5,862 nucleotides of DNA from Planctomycetota bacterium (GTDB lineage: Bacteria; Planctomycetota; UBA1135; GCA-002686595). This document shows, piece by piece, positions 1-5,372 of this stretch. The stretch lies in the NCBI GenBank assembly GCA_027623615.1, contig JAQBVH010000244.1, forward strand, positions 1-5,862, written 5' to 3'. Within the stretch, counting starts at the first letter, position 1, and each line of letters begins with the position of its first letter. The notes beneath the pieces were generated by a model. It saw only the letters and a list, made by a program, of their open reading frames with translations. It was not told the DNA's origin and did no database searches. The translations under genes and the position numbers were made by a program.

Positions 1-11
1 GTGTTGCTTGG

Positions 12-34
12 CGCCACACCTGACGGTGTGGGCG
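12..34. repeat. Inverted repeat / hairpin
   Basis: CGCC-ACACC (12-20) pairs with GGTGT-(G)-GGCG (25-34) around a TGAC loop, giving nine base pairs with one bulged G at 30. There is no T-run on either side, so it is not a standard intrinsic terminator. It could be a structured 3' end of a gene lying outside the window. Confidence 0.4.
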
Positions 35-91
35 AAGCGACCCCGTTGGGGCCGCCTACCCGGAGCGAGCACCTGTGGCGCACGCTCCTGT

Positions 92-113
92 CTAGGCCTA
101 GGCAGCTGCAGCT
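92..113. repeat. Two adjacent perfect palindromes
   Basis: CTAGGCCTAG (92-101) is a perfect 10-bp palindrome containing two CTAG tetramers. Two bases later AGCTGCAGCT (104-113) is a second perfect 10-bp palindrome. No gene start lies near enough to call them operators, so they are recorded only as sequence structure. Confidence 0.35.
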
Positions 114-441
114 CGACCAGTCCACGACGCTCACCCCCACCTCGGCTCGATGCGGGACAAGGACTCGGCGGGGACGAACGGACTCGCCTTCCAGCTGCAC
201 CCGCTCGCAAGCCGGTCGCGAAGCAGCTGGGGCTCCATCCCCGGTGGACGAGCTTCTGAATAGACGCAACCTTGACGGGGGCGTGGTCGCTGCACGAGGC
301 GCAGCCCTCGCCGTGCAAGCGCCGCGTCCTTCGTCGGTTTCATGGCGAAGTCGTGTTCGCGCTCGGAACGGGGCGCAAGAACTGCCATGCACCGTAAGAG
401 CCAGACTCTTCCCTTGGATGATCTCGTAGTCGCGCGGAGTC

Positions 442-831
442 GTGCCGATAAGGGCGGCCATGTTGCTCCCACACGCCTGCGTGGCCCTCATCCTGACCGT
501 CCCCAACTCGAACCAAGACGACGACATCAAACTGACCTCCCACGAGCGGATGCTGATCACCCTCGAGCAGATCCGAATCAAGTGCGAGGGGGACAATCTC
601 TATCTGGGCTGGGGTCCGGTCGAGGCAGCGCGCGAGCGGCTCTCGCTCTTGCCGAAGGATCGGCAGAATCGCGACCGGCACCGCGCGCTGGTGGTCCTCG
701 GCCGCGAGCTGCTGCGCATGGGAGAGACGGAGGCCGCGATCGAGGCCTACCTCGAGGCCGTCCAGGGCCTGGAGGTACTCCCACAGGACACCAAGGTCGA
801 TCGCACTGAGCTGGGCGAGGTCCGCCTGTAG
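442..831 (+). CDS. TPR-like N-terminal fragment of the interrupted CRTAC1-type protein
   Basis: This is the translatable 5' piece, 129 residues from GTG 442 to TAG 829-831. Residues 1-23 form a hydrophobic stretch with one Arg at position 4, a possible weak signal peptide. ATG 460 is an alternative start: it has an AAGGG sequence five bases upstream but loses that Arg. GTG 442 has only a tightly spaced GGAG at 436-439. Residues about 78-110 (RALVVLGRELLRMGE...AIEAYLEAV) have the helix-turn-helix spacing of a tetratricopeptide repeat. The frame continues after the stop with obvious family sequence (LGTAYLRLAED, 832 onward), so this is a truncated product, not a complete small protein. In the parent family the TPR segment precedes the FG-GAP propeller. 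If translated as it stands it would lack the propeller and probably be non-functional. Confidence 0.5.
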   Translation: MPIRAAMLLPHACVALILTVPNSNQDDDIKLTSHERMLITLEQIRIKCEGDNLYLGWGPVEAARERLSLLPKDRQNRDRHRALVVLGRELLRMGETEAAIEAYLEAVQGLEVLPQDTKVDRTELGEVRL

Positions 832-1102
832 CTGGGGACGGCGTACCTGCGCCTCGCGGAGGACCGCAACTGCTGCCTGAGGAGCAACCGTGACAGCTGC
901 ATCCTGCCGATCCAAGGGGGTGGGATCCACGAGGACGTCGAGGGCTCGCGGGCCGCGATGATCTGGTTCGCGAAGGCCCTCGAGGAGGTCAAGTCCAACT
1001 CCCAGGTGGGCCGCAAGGCGACCTGGTTGCTCAACATGGCGGCGATGACCATCGGGGAGTACCCCGACGGTGTGCCCGAGGCGCACCGCATCGAACCCCA
1101 GA
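832..1102 (+). other. Orphaned central segment of the CRTAC1-type gene between the two lesions
   Basis: Frame 1 stays open and protein-like from 832 to 1098. The translation contains paired cysteines at 871-876, a third at 898-900 in SCILPI, and GGG-I-H at 916-930. A second TPR-like helix pair follows (SRAAMIWFAKALEEV), then WLLNMAAMTIGEYPDGVPEA, which is highly characteristic of TPR-CRTAC1 proteins just before the FG-GAP region. It has neither its own plausible start nor an in-frame exit into the propeller, because the frame is lost at the C-run 1096-1099. I infer it is translated only if both lesions are absent. Confidence 0.7.
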
Positions 1103-2674
1103 GTGTTCGCTTCCGAGCAGCCGTTCCCGCGCTTCACCGACGTCGCGGTGGAGACCGGCCTGACTCACCTGGGGCTGGCCGGTGGGCTGGTCGCCGAGGA
1201 CTTCGACGGAGACGGGCTGCTGGACATGCTGACCTCCGACTCCAGCGGTGGCGGCCTGCTGCGCCTGTATCGCGCGGATGGCGAGGGAGGCTATGACGAG
1301 GTCAGCGAGGCCGCGGGCCTTGCCGGCCTGTACGGGGGTTTGAACCTGGTCTCGGGTGACTACGACGACGACGGAGACGTGGACGTTTACGTCTTGCGCG
1401 GCGCCTGGCTGCGCGCCGACGGCCGTCACCAAAACTCCCTGCTCCGCAACGACGGGGGGACGTTCGTCGACGTGACCTACGCGGCAGGCCTCGGCGAACA
1501 CCCCTGGCCGACGCAGACCGCGGCCTTCGCCGACTACGACCTGGACGGAGACCTGGACCTCTTCGTCGGCAACGAGTCGGAGCCTGCGCAGCCGGCCCCC
1601 AGCCAGCTGTTCCGCAACGAGGGCGACGGGACCTTCGTCGACGTAGCCGCGGCAGCGGGCGTGACCAACGACGCCTACGCCAAGGCGGTGTCCTGGGGCG
1701 ACATGGACAATGACGGCGACCCGGACCTGTACGTCTCGAACATGGGAGCTCCGAACCGTCTGTATCGGAACGAGGGGGACGGGACGTTCCTCGAGGTCGC
1801 CGAGCGCGCGGGTGTGACCGCCCCCGTGTCCGGCTTTCCCTGCTGGTTCTTCGACTTCAACAACGACGGGAACCTCGACCTGTTCGCGGCGAGCTACGGC
1901 GGCCAAGAGCGGCCGCCCTCCCTGGCCGACGTGGCCGGACACTACCTCGGCCTGCAGCACAAGGGAGAACCGATGCGGCTGTACCAGGGGGACGGCACCG
2001 GCGGCTTCACGGACGTGGGCGACGACCTCGGCTTCGACCTCTACACGCTGCCGATGGGCTCGAACTTCGGTGACGCCGACGGCGACGGCTTCCTCGACCT
2101 CTACCTCGGCACGGGCTACCCCTTCTACGAGGGGCTCATGCCCAACGTCTTGCTGCGCAACTGCGGCGGCCGGGAGTTCGTTGACGTGACCTTCTCGAGC
2201 GGCCTGGGCCATCTGCAGAAGGGCCACGGCATCGCGTTCGCCGACCTCGACGGCGACGGCGACCAGGACGTGGCGGCGCGCATGGGTGGGGCCTATCCGG
2301 ACGACGCGTACCGCTGCGCCCTGTTTCGCAACCCCGGCAATGGGAATCGCTGGCTCGCGATCCGGTTGATCGGCGAGGCGTCGAACCACTTCGGCGTGGG
2401 GACGCGGCTACGCATCGACGTCGTCGAGGATGAGACGACCCGGACGATCCACCGCACCGTGACGACCGGGGGCAGCTTTGGCTGCAACCCGATGCAGCTG
2501 CACGTCGGCGTAGGACAGGCGGAGCGCATCGAGCGGCGCGAGGTCTGGTGGCCCGCCTCGGACCTGCGCCTCGTCTATGAGGACGTCGCTCCGGACCAGG
2601 TGGTCGAGATCTGCGAGGGGGCGGAGCAACTCACGGTCGTCCCGCACAGGCGGACACCGCTCGGAGACGAGTAG
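1070..2674 (+). CDS. FG-GAP/VCBS repeat and ASPIC/UnbV domain part of CRTAC1-family protein
   Basis: The frame is intact for 534 codons from GTG 1070. Real homology begins only at GTG 1103 (residue 12, VFASEQPFPRF); the first 11 residues are the neighbouring part read out of frame. Seven calcium-binding-type loops are visible at residues 44 (DFDGDGLLD), 97 (DYDDDGDVD), 155 (DYDLDGDLD), 211 (DMDNDGDPD), 262 (DFNNDGNLD), 335 (DADGDGFLD) and 392 (DLDGDGDQD). Several are followed by the usual LFRN/LYRN-x-GDGTF-x-(D/E)V segment. This is the pattern of an FG-GAP/VCBS beta-propeller, which binds calcium in known members. Residues about 426-515 (NRWLAIRL, SNHFGVGTRLRI, VWWPASDL) are the ASPIC/UnbV domain. 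Natural stop is TAG at 2672-2674. It could be expressed as a truncated protein if GTG 1070 is used (GGGGAG lies ten bases upstream), but without a signal peptide it would stay in the cytoplasm. Fold assignment is firm; function is unknown. Confidence 0.85.
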   Translation: MCPRRTASNPRVFASEQPFPRFTDVAVETGLTHLGLAGGLVAEDFDGDGLLDMLTSDSSGGGLLRLYRADGEGGYDEVSEAAGLAGLYGGLNLVSGDYDDDGDVDVYVLRGAWLRADGRHQNSLLRNDGGTFVDVTYAAGLGEHPWPTQTAAFADYDLDGDLDLFVGNESEPAQPAPSQLFRNEGDGTFVDVAAAAGVTNDAYAKAVSWGDMDNDGDPDLYVSNMGAPNRLYRNEGDGTFLEVAERAGVTAPVSGFPCWFFDFNNDGNLDLFAASYGGQERPPSLADVAGHYLGLQHKGEPMRLYQGDGTGGFTDVGDDLGFDLYTLPMGSNFGDADGDGFLDLYLGTGYPFYEGLMPNVLLRNCGGREFVDVTFSSGLGHLQKGHGIAFADLDGDGDQDVAARMGGAYPDDAYRCALFRNPGNGNRWLAIRLIGEASNHFGVGTRLRIDVVEDETTRTIHRTVTTGGSFGCNPMQLHVGVGQAERIERREVWWPASDLRLVYEDVAPDQVVEICEGAEQLTVVPHRRTPLGDE

Positions 2675-2770
2675 TCCCCGGCGAGAACGGACAGGACCGC
2701 GAGCTCGAACGCCCCCTGGCCGGCGCGGCCACGACGCGGCCCGCATGGGCGCAAGGGAAGCCGGCTCCTA

Positions 2771-3088
2771 TCACAGCGATGTGACCGACGCGACCTTCTC
2801 GAGTGGCGCCAAGTTCCTCCAGTGTGCGCTGCGACGACGGGACGTCCGTCTGGGCCTGGTCGTCACCGGGCGGCGGCGACGGTCCAGCCCCCGTCCTCGA
2901 TGCGCCGCGAGCCGGGTGACCTCGGTCACCGTGCTCGTCGCCCGGAAGAGCTCGGCCAGGGTCTGCTCGATCGTGCTCGAGAACGGGACACGGTGGTCGT
3001 CGTCGCCGTCCTGGTCGAGGAGCTCATTCCCTTGCCTCAGCGGAGGGTGGAGCCGCCCCTTGCAGCCCCACCCGACCGACCCTCCCAT
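2771..3088 (-). CDS. Doubtful small hypothetical protein or decayed gene remnant
   Basis: The minus-strand frame from ATG at 3086-3088 to a TGA ending at 2771 encodes 105 residues. It starts 17 bases after the hydrolase stop, so it could be co-transcribed with it. Residues about 24-60 (ELLDQDGDDDHRVPF... then ...LAELFRATSTVTEVT) use codons almost all ending in G or C, like the real genes here. The last 40 residues are Arg-rich and look like non-coding translation. The start has only an AGGG two bases upstream and overlaps the 3081-3104 stem. The order DxDGDxD, about 17 residues, LFR, then T-x-x-EVT loosely follows one FG-GAP repeat unit, so it may be a relic of such a gene. I do not recognise it otherwise. 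It may equally be chance. Confidence 0.2.
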   Translation of the reverse strand: MGGSVGWGCKGRLHPPLRQGNELLDQDGDDDHRVPFSSTIEQTLAELFRATSTVTEVTRLAAHRGRGLDRRRRPVTTRPRRTSRRRSAHWRNLAPLEKVASVTSL

Positions 3089-3104
3089 CACCCTGGTGGG
3101 GAGG
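3081..3104 (-). terminator. Possible terminator hairpin after the serine hydrolase gene
   Basis: CCTCCC-(AT)-CAC (3081-3091) pairs with GTG-GGGAGG (3096-3104) around a four-base loop, giving nine pairs with a two-base bulge. It begins two bases beyond the hydrolase stop codon (3106-3108). No U-run follows on either strand, so it is not a classical intrinsic terminator; it may protect the 3' end or pause polymerase. Confidence 0.35.
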
Positions 3105-3105
3105 A

Positions 3106-5265
3106 CTACTTGTGAACCGGGGGCGGAGTCAGCGCCTCCTCTGCGTCGACGCCGACCTCGAACTCCTCGAACCTCATCACCATCTCGGGGATGAAGGGGT
3201 GTTGATGCTCGTAGTGGATTTCGAAGGGCAGCTGCAGTCCGCCGCCGATGTCCCGGTAGTCGCCGAAGCGAATCTCGAGCCCGATCAGCCCCGCGCCCGG
3301 GAAGCGCGTGATGCGGTCCTCGCCGATCAACCGGCCCGACTCGGCGTCGACGATCTTGGTCGAACCGAGGGTGACGTGGGGTTCGGTGCGCACCAGGTGC
3401 AGGCGGCGCCCCTTGACCTCGACCGTGCGCAGGACTTCGACCCTCACGTAGAGCTGGGCCCAATCGCGCAGGCTGCGGATGGGGTGCCCGAGGAGCGCTT
3501 GCTCGGCCATCTCCCCCTCGGCTTCGTCGGGCTCGCCTCCGTTGACCGCCGTGATCAGGCGGCCGTCCGCCGTGACCCACTCGGAGCTGGCCTGGCCTCC
3601 GATCTCGACCGTTGTCCGCGAACGGGTCGCGTCGAAGATCATCTCGAGCGGACCGTTCAGCTTGCGGGCCGGCATGGACATCGTGCCGCGCATGCGGACC
3701 GTGCCCAGCGCGGCGATCGCCTCGGCGCCGTGGCACGTGGCCACCTTGGTCGCGATCTGTTCCGGGCCAAGCTCGTCGCCCGTCGGCACGTGACGAACCT
3801 GACGTTCGACGCGTTCAGCGAAGGGGAAGAGGAACGCCTCGGCCGGTCCCTCCTCAGGGGTCTGGAACTCGAGCACCCGCTCGCCCTTGCTGTCGAGCGC
3901 GAAGTGCCCGGGAGTGGCCGTCCCGATGAGCTCCTTGCGGAACGCTCCAGGCCGCTCGATCGAGAGGCCTCGCTCGCCGGCGCGAACCACGTAGTAGCTC
4001 ACGACGTTGTCCTCGTCCCAGTAGATGCCCTCGTAGTCCGCAAGATCGGTGGCCACCCTGGAGCGCGCCGCCAGGTCGGCGCGGAAGGCGTCGGCCTCGC
4101 CGCGGAACAGGATGCGCTCGATGCCCCGCTCCACTGCGAGCCCCGAGTCCGAGCCGCGGCTCTGGGTGAAGTACAGCACGATCAGGTCGCGCTCCGGCCA
4201 GGCCCAGGCGTAGGTGCCATCGGAGCCGTTGTGGCCGAAGAGCACGGGGCGCGCTCCGAGGCCGGTCGCGAAGCTCATCCAGAGCTGACCGTAGTAGGTC
4301 TGGATGCCCTCGAACGCGTTGGGGTACTCGAGGTCGTTCGCTGGTCGCAGGCCGCGGCGAATGGCCTCCGGGGAGAGCAGCGCGCTCTCCCCGACCTGGC
4401 CCGCGTCCATCCAAAGGGTCAGGAAGCGCGCGTAGTCGCTCGTCGTGCAATAGAGGCTCTGGCTGCCGAGGAAGAAGGGGAACATCACCTCGCCCTCCGG
4501 GTCCCAGGGCCGCTCCCAGGCCCCGACGCCGCCGGAGTAGGCGCTCGGTATCCGCGCACGTGCCTCGCCGCGCCCCGCGAGCAGGGTCCACGAGTCCCGC
4601 ATCCCGAGGGGATCGAGCACGCGCTCCTGCAGGACCTCGTGCAGGGGCTGACCGGTCACCACCTCGATGATCGCTCCCAGGGTGTCGGTCCCCGCGTCGC
4701 TGTACTGGAAGTCCGTGCCGACCTCGAACTCGAAGGTTGAGGCCGCGGCCTCGTTGGCCACACTCAGGATCCCGTCCTCGTACTGGTCCAGTCCGCGCGC
4801 GATGGTCGAGAACGCCAGACCGCTGGTGTGGGTCAACAGGTGCTCGACCGTGATCGCCCGCGTGTGGGGTTGGTCGAAGGCAGGCAGCAGCTCCGCGACG
4901 CGCGTGTCGAGCTTCAGCTTGCCCTCGTCGAGCAGCATCTGGACGACCGTGCCCGTCAGCGGCTTGGTCATCGAGCGCACGCAGTAGACCTGGTCGGGAC
5001 GCATGCGTTCCCCCTCGGCCCGGTCCGAGTAGCCGAACGCGCGGCGCAGGACCGTGCGCCGGTTCTTGATCACGTGCAGCTCGCCACCGACGATCGCCTC
5101 CGAGTCGACCAGGTGCTCCACCTGATCGGCGAGCAGCTCGAGGTCCGGGGTCGAGAGCCCCTGCTCCTCCGGGCTGGAGGGCGGAAACGGGTCTGCCTGG
5201 GCGACGACGGGGACGGCGAGCAACAGGCCGACCCAAGACCGGAGGTGTCTCGTACGTAGCTTCAT
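3106..5265 (-). CDS. Secreted serine hydrolase (class C beta-lactamase fold) with LolA-like C-terminal domain
   Basis: This is a 719-residue protein from ATG 5265. Residues 1-24 form a signal peptide (basic n-region, WVGLLLAVPVV core, cleavage after AQA). Residues about 36-385 are the beta-lactamase/penicillin-binding-protein-like hydrolase domain. Ser98-x-x-Lys101 (SMTK) carries the nucleophile, Tyr188-Ser-Asp replaces the Tyr-x-Asn of AmpC as in many esterase-type members, and His345-Asn-Gly takes the place of the KTG box. HLLTHTSGL (142-150) is a further family signature. Residues about 408-490 (LADYEGIYWDE) look like the small beta-barrel domain that often follows this fold. Residues about 500-719 (GAEAIAALGTVRMRGTM ... 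YRDIGGGLQLPFEI) resemble LolA/outer-membrane lipoprotein-sorting-type domains. It probably acts in the periplasm as a peptidase or esterase, not as a resistance beta-lactamase; the substrate is unknown. Upstream in-frame starts at 5274, 5277 and 5319 exist. 5265 was chosen because it gives a clean signal peptide and has GAGG three bases upstream. It is divergent from tetR and ends in TAG. Confidence 0.9.
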   Translation of the reverse strand: MKLRTRHLRSWVGLLLAVPVVAQADPFPPSSPEEQGLSTPDLELLADQVEHLVDSEAIVGGELHVIKNRRTVLRRAFGYSDRAEGERMRPDQVYCVRSMTKPLTGTVVQMLLDEGKLKLDTRVAELLPAFDQPHTRAITVEHLLTHTSGLAFSTIARGLDQYEDGILSVANEAAASTFEFEVGTDFQYSDAGTDTLGAIIEVVTGQPLHEVLQERVLDPLGMRDSWTLLAGRGEARARIPSAYSGGVGAWERPWDPEGEVMFPFFLGSQSLYCTTSDYARFLTLWMDAGQVGESALLSPEAIRRGLRPANDLEYPNAFEGIQTYYGQLWMSFATGLGARPVLFGHNGSDGTYAWAWPERDLIVLYFTQSRGSDSGLAVERGIERILFRGEADAFRADLAARSRVATDLADYEGIYWDEDNVVSYYVVRAGERGLSIERPGAFRKELIGTATPGHFALDSKGERVLEFQTPEEGPAEAFLFPFAERVERQVRHVPTGDELGPEQIATKVATCHGAEAIAALGTVRMRGTMSMPARKLNGPLEMIFDATRSRTTVEIGGQASSEWVTADGRLITAVNGGEPDEAEGEMAEQALLGHPIRSLRDWAQLYVRVEVLRTVEVKGRRLHLVRTEPHVTLGSTKIVDAESGRLIGEDRITRFPGAGLIGLEIRFGDYRDIGGGLQLPFEIHYEHQHPFIPEMVMRFEEFEVGVDAEEALTPPPVHK

Positions 5266-5272
5266 GCTCCTC

Positions 5273-5278
5273 ATCATA
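5273..5278 (-). promoter_or_regulatory. Candidate -10 element for the serine hydrolase gene
   Basis: Read on the minus strand this is TATGAT, five of six matches to TATAAT, at the outer edge of the left operator. No good -35 hexamer lies 16-18 bases upstream. If used, transcription would begin around 5266, one base before ATG 5265, so the message would be leaderless or nearly so. This rests on the hexamer alone. Confidence 0.25.
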
Positions 5279-5290
5279 CCAACCGGTATG
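5275..5290. promoter_or_regulatory. Operator palindrome 1 for the divergent TetR-family regulator
   Basis: CATACC-AACC-GGTATG has perfect 6-bp arms and a 4-bp spacer, the size and symmetry of a TetR-family operator. With one flanking base on each side, its reverse complement matches operator 2 at 15 of 18 positions. It lies next to, and overlaps the upstream candidate start codons of, the serine hydrolase gene, so a bound repressor would block that gene's promoter. Confidence 0.75.
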
Positions 5291-5292
5291 TA

Positions 5293-5309
5293 CGAAGGGT
5301 GAGCCTTCG
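5293..5309. repeat. Third dyad between the two operators
   Basis: CGAAGG (5293-5298) and CCTTCG (5304-5309) are a perfect inverted repeat around GTGAG. It does not resemble the flanking operators. Its right arm overlaps the candidate tetR -35 hexamer (5306-5311). It may bind another regulator or be incidental. Confidence 0.45.
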
Positions 5310-5334
5310 CCGAAAACATACTGTTCGGTATGAT
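5306..5334 (+). promoter_or_regulatory. Candidate sigma70-type promoter of tetR
   Basis: TTCGCC (5306-5311, three of six matches to TTGACA) and TATGAT (5329-5334, five of six matches to TATAAT) are separated by 17 bp. Transcription would start near 5341 and leave about 32 bases before the GTG start. Operator 2 covers most of the spacer and the first four bases of the -10, which predicts autorepression. The weak -35 limits confidence. Confidence 0.4.
5317..5332. promoter_or_regulatory. Operator palindrome 2 for the divergent TetR-family regulator
   Basis: CATACT-GTTC-GGTATG has five of six paired arm positions. Its outer half-sites CATAC and GTATG are identical to those of operator 1, and the two centres are 42 bp apart. 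It overlaps the candidate -10 of tetR. Two matching palindromes in the gap between a TetR-type gene and its divergent neighbour are strong context evidence for an operator pair. Confidence 0.75.
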
Positions 5335-5372
5335 CGACCCGTCCCCAGCCCTTCCCTGCCGCCACTCAGCCC

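Larger units (their letters stand above)
1..441. other. Leading region without a supportable gene
   Basis: No reading frame here shows a recognisable domain or sustained coding composition. Frame 1 is open from base 1 to a TAG at 427-429, but its translation is rich in Arg, Ser and Pro, uses AGG/AGA/CGA codons unlike the real genes here, and matches nothing I recognise. Short stretches of the other plus frames have good third-position GC (about 147-220 in frame 3; about 260-380 in frame 2) but are closed by stops and do not join. It may be intergenic DNA, possibly with a decayed gene end. It holds a 9-bp hairpin at 12-34 and two adjacent palindromes at 92-113. I see no convincing promoter for the downstream gene. 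Confidence 0.5.
442..2674 (+). pseudogene. TPR-CRTAC1 (FG-GAP/ASPIC-UnbV) protein gene, interrupted by amber codon and frameshift
   Basis: This is one gene in origin. A TPR-like N-terminal half (442-1098, frame 1) is followed by FG-GAP/VCBS repeats and an ASPIC/UnbV domain (1103-2674, frame 2). Two lesions separate them. First, TAG at 829-831 lies inside a conserved stretch: the sense reading runs EVRL-stop-LGTAYLRL, where related proteins typically have Gln, so CAG to TAG is the simplest explanation. Second, one extra base lies near 1096-1102. With three C instead of four at 1096-1099 the reading becomes HRIEPRVFASEQPFPRF and joins the two halves exactly. Homologous protein sequence continues between the lesions (832-1098), including a Cys-Cys...Cys...GGG-x-His motif typical of this TPR-CRTAC1 group. 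Every calcium-loop motif downstream is intact, so decay is recent or the lesions are sequence errors. Such proteins are usually exported; no biochemical role is established for this subgroup as far as I know. Start choice is uncertain (GTG 442 or ATG 460). Confidence 0.8.
2675..3105. other. Convergent intergenic region
   Basis: This 431-bp gap lies between the ends of the CRTAC1-type gene and the serine hydrolase gene, which converge. It contains a weak hairpin at 2717-2731, a better stem at 3081-3104 next to the hydrolase stop, and one doubtful minus-strand reading frame at 2771-3088. Third-position composition on the minus strand is coding-like only between roughly 2895 and 3020. I see no other gene, RNA or repeat. 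Confidence 0.5.

Noticed and set aside
396..410. Small hairpin AAGAG-CCAGA-CTCTT upstream of the TPR fragment
   Set aside because: It is a five-pair stem with no T-run and no link to a gene end or start.
829..831. Amber stop reassigned to an amino acid (alternative code or pyrrolysine)
   Set aside because: TAG is the natural stop of the CRTAC1-type frame (2672-2674) and of the hydrolase gene, and a single-base change from CAG explains this codon.
340..1137. Minus-strand reading frame opposite the TPR part
   Set aside because: It persists across both lesions but lacks any domain. The plus-strand TPR and GEYPDGVPEA signatures show the real coding strand.
1031..2389. Long minus-strand reading frame opposite the FG-GAP region
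   Set aside because: It reads as repeated Val/Ala/Glu/Arg sequence, the complement of repeated Asp-Gly codons. The plus strand has an unmistakable repeat protein.
2717..2731. Hairpin TGGCC-GGCGC-GGCCA after the CRTAC1-type gene as a terminator
   Set aside because: The stem is only five base pairs with no T-run, which is expected by chance in sequence this GC-rich.
2188..2803. Shared 12-mer GACCTTCTCGAG at 2188-2199 and 2792-2803 as a duplication
   Set aside because: About one 12-base match is expected by chance in a window of this size, similarity fades within a few bases on each side, and the second copy lacks the surrounding FG-GAP sequence.
3112..4740. Long plus-strand reading frame opposite the serine hydrolase
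   Set aside because: It is the antisense of a gene with signal peptide, SxxK, YSD and HNG motifs. Its own translation is repetitive in Val, Arg, Asp and Leu, typical of antisense GC-rich coding DNA.
3854..5365. Long minus-strand reading frame overlapping the hydrolase gene in another frame
   Set aside because: Its translation is dominated by Arg, Gly, Pro and Ala with no domain, and it is explained by the high third-position GC of the real frame.
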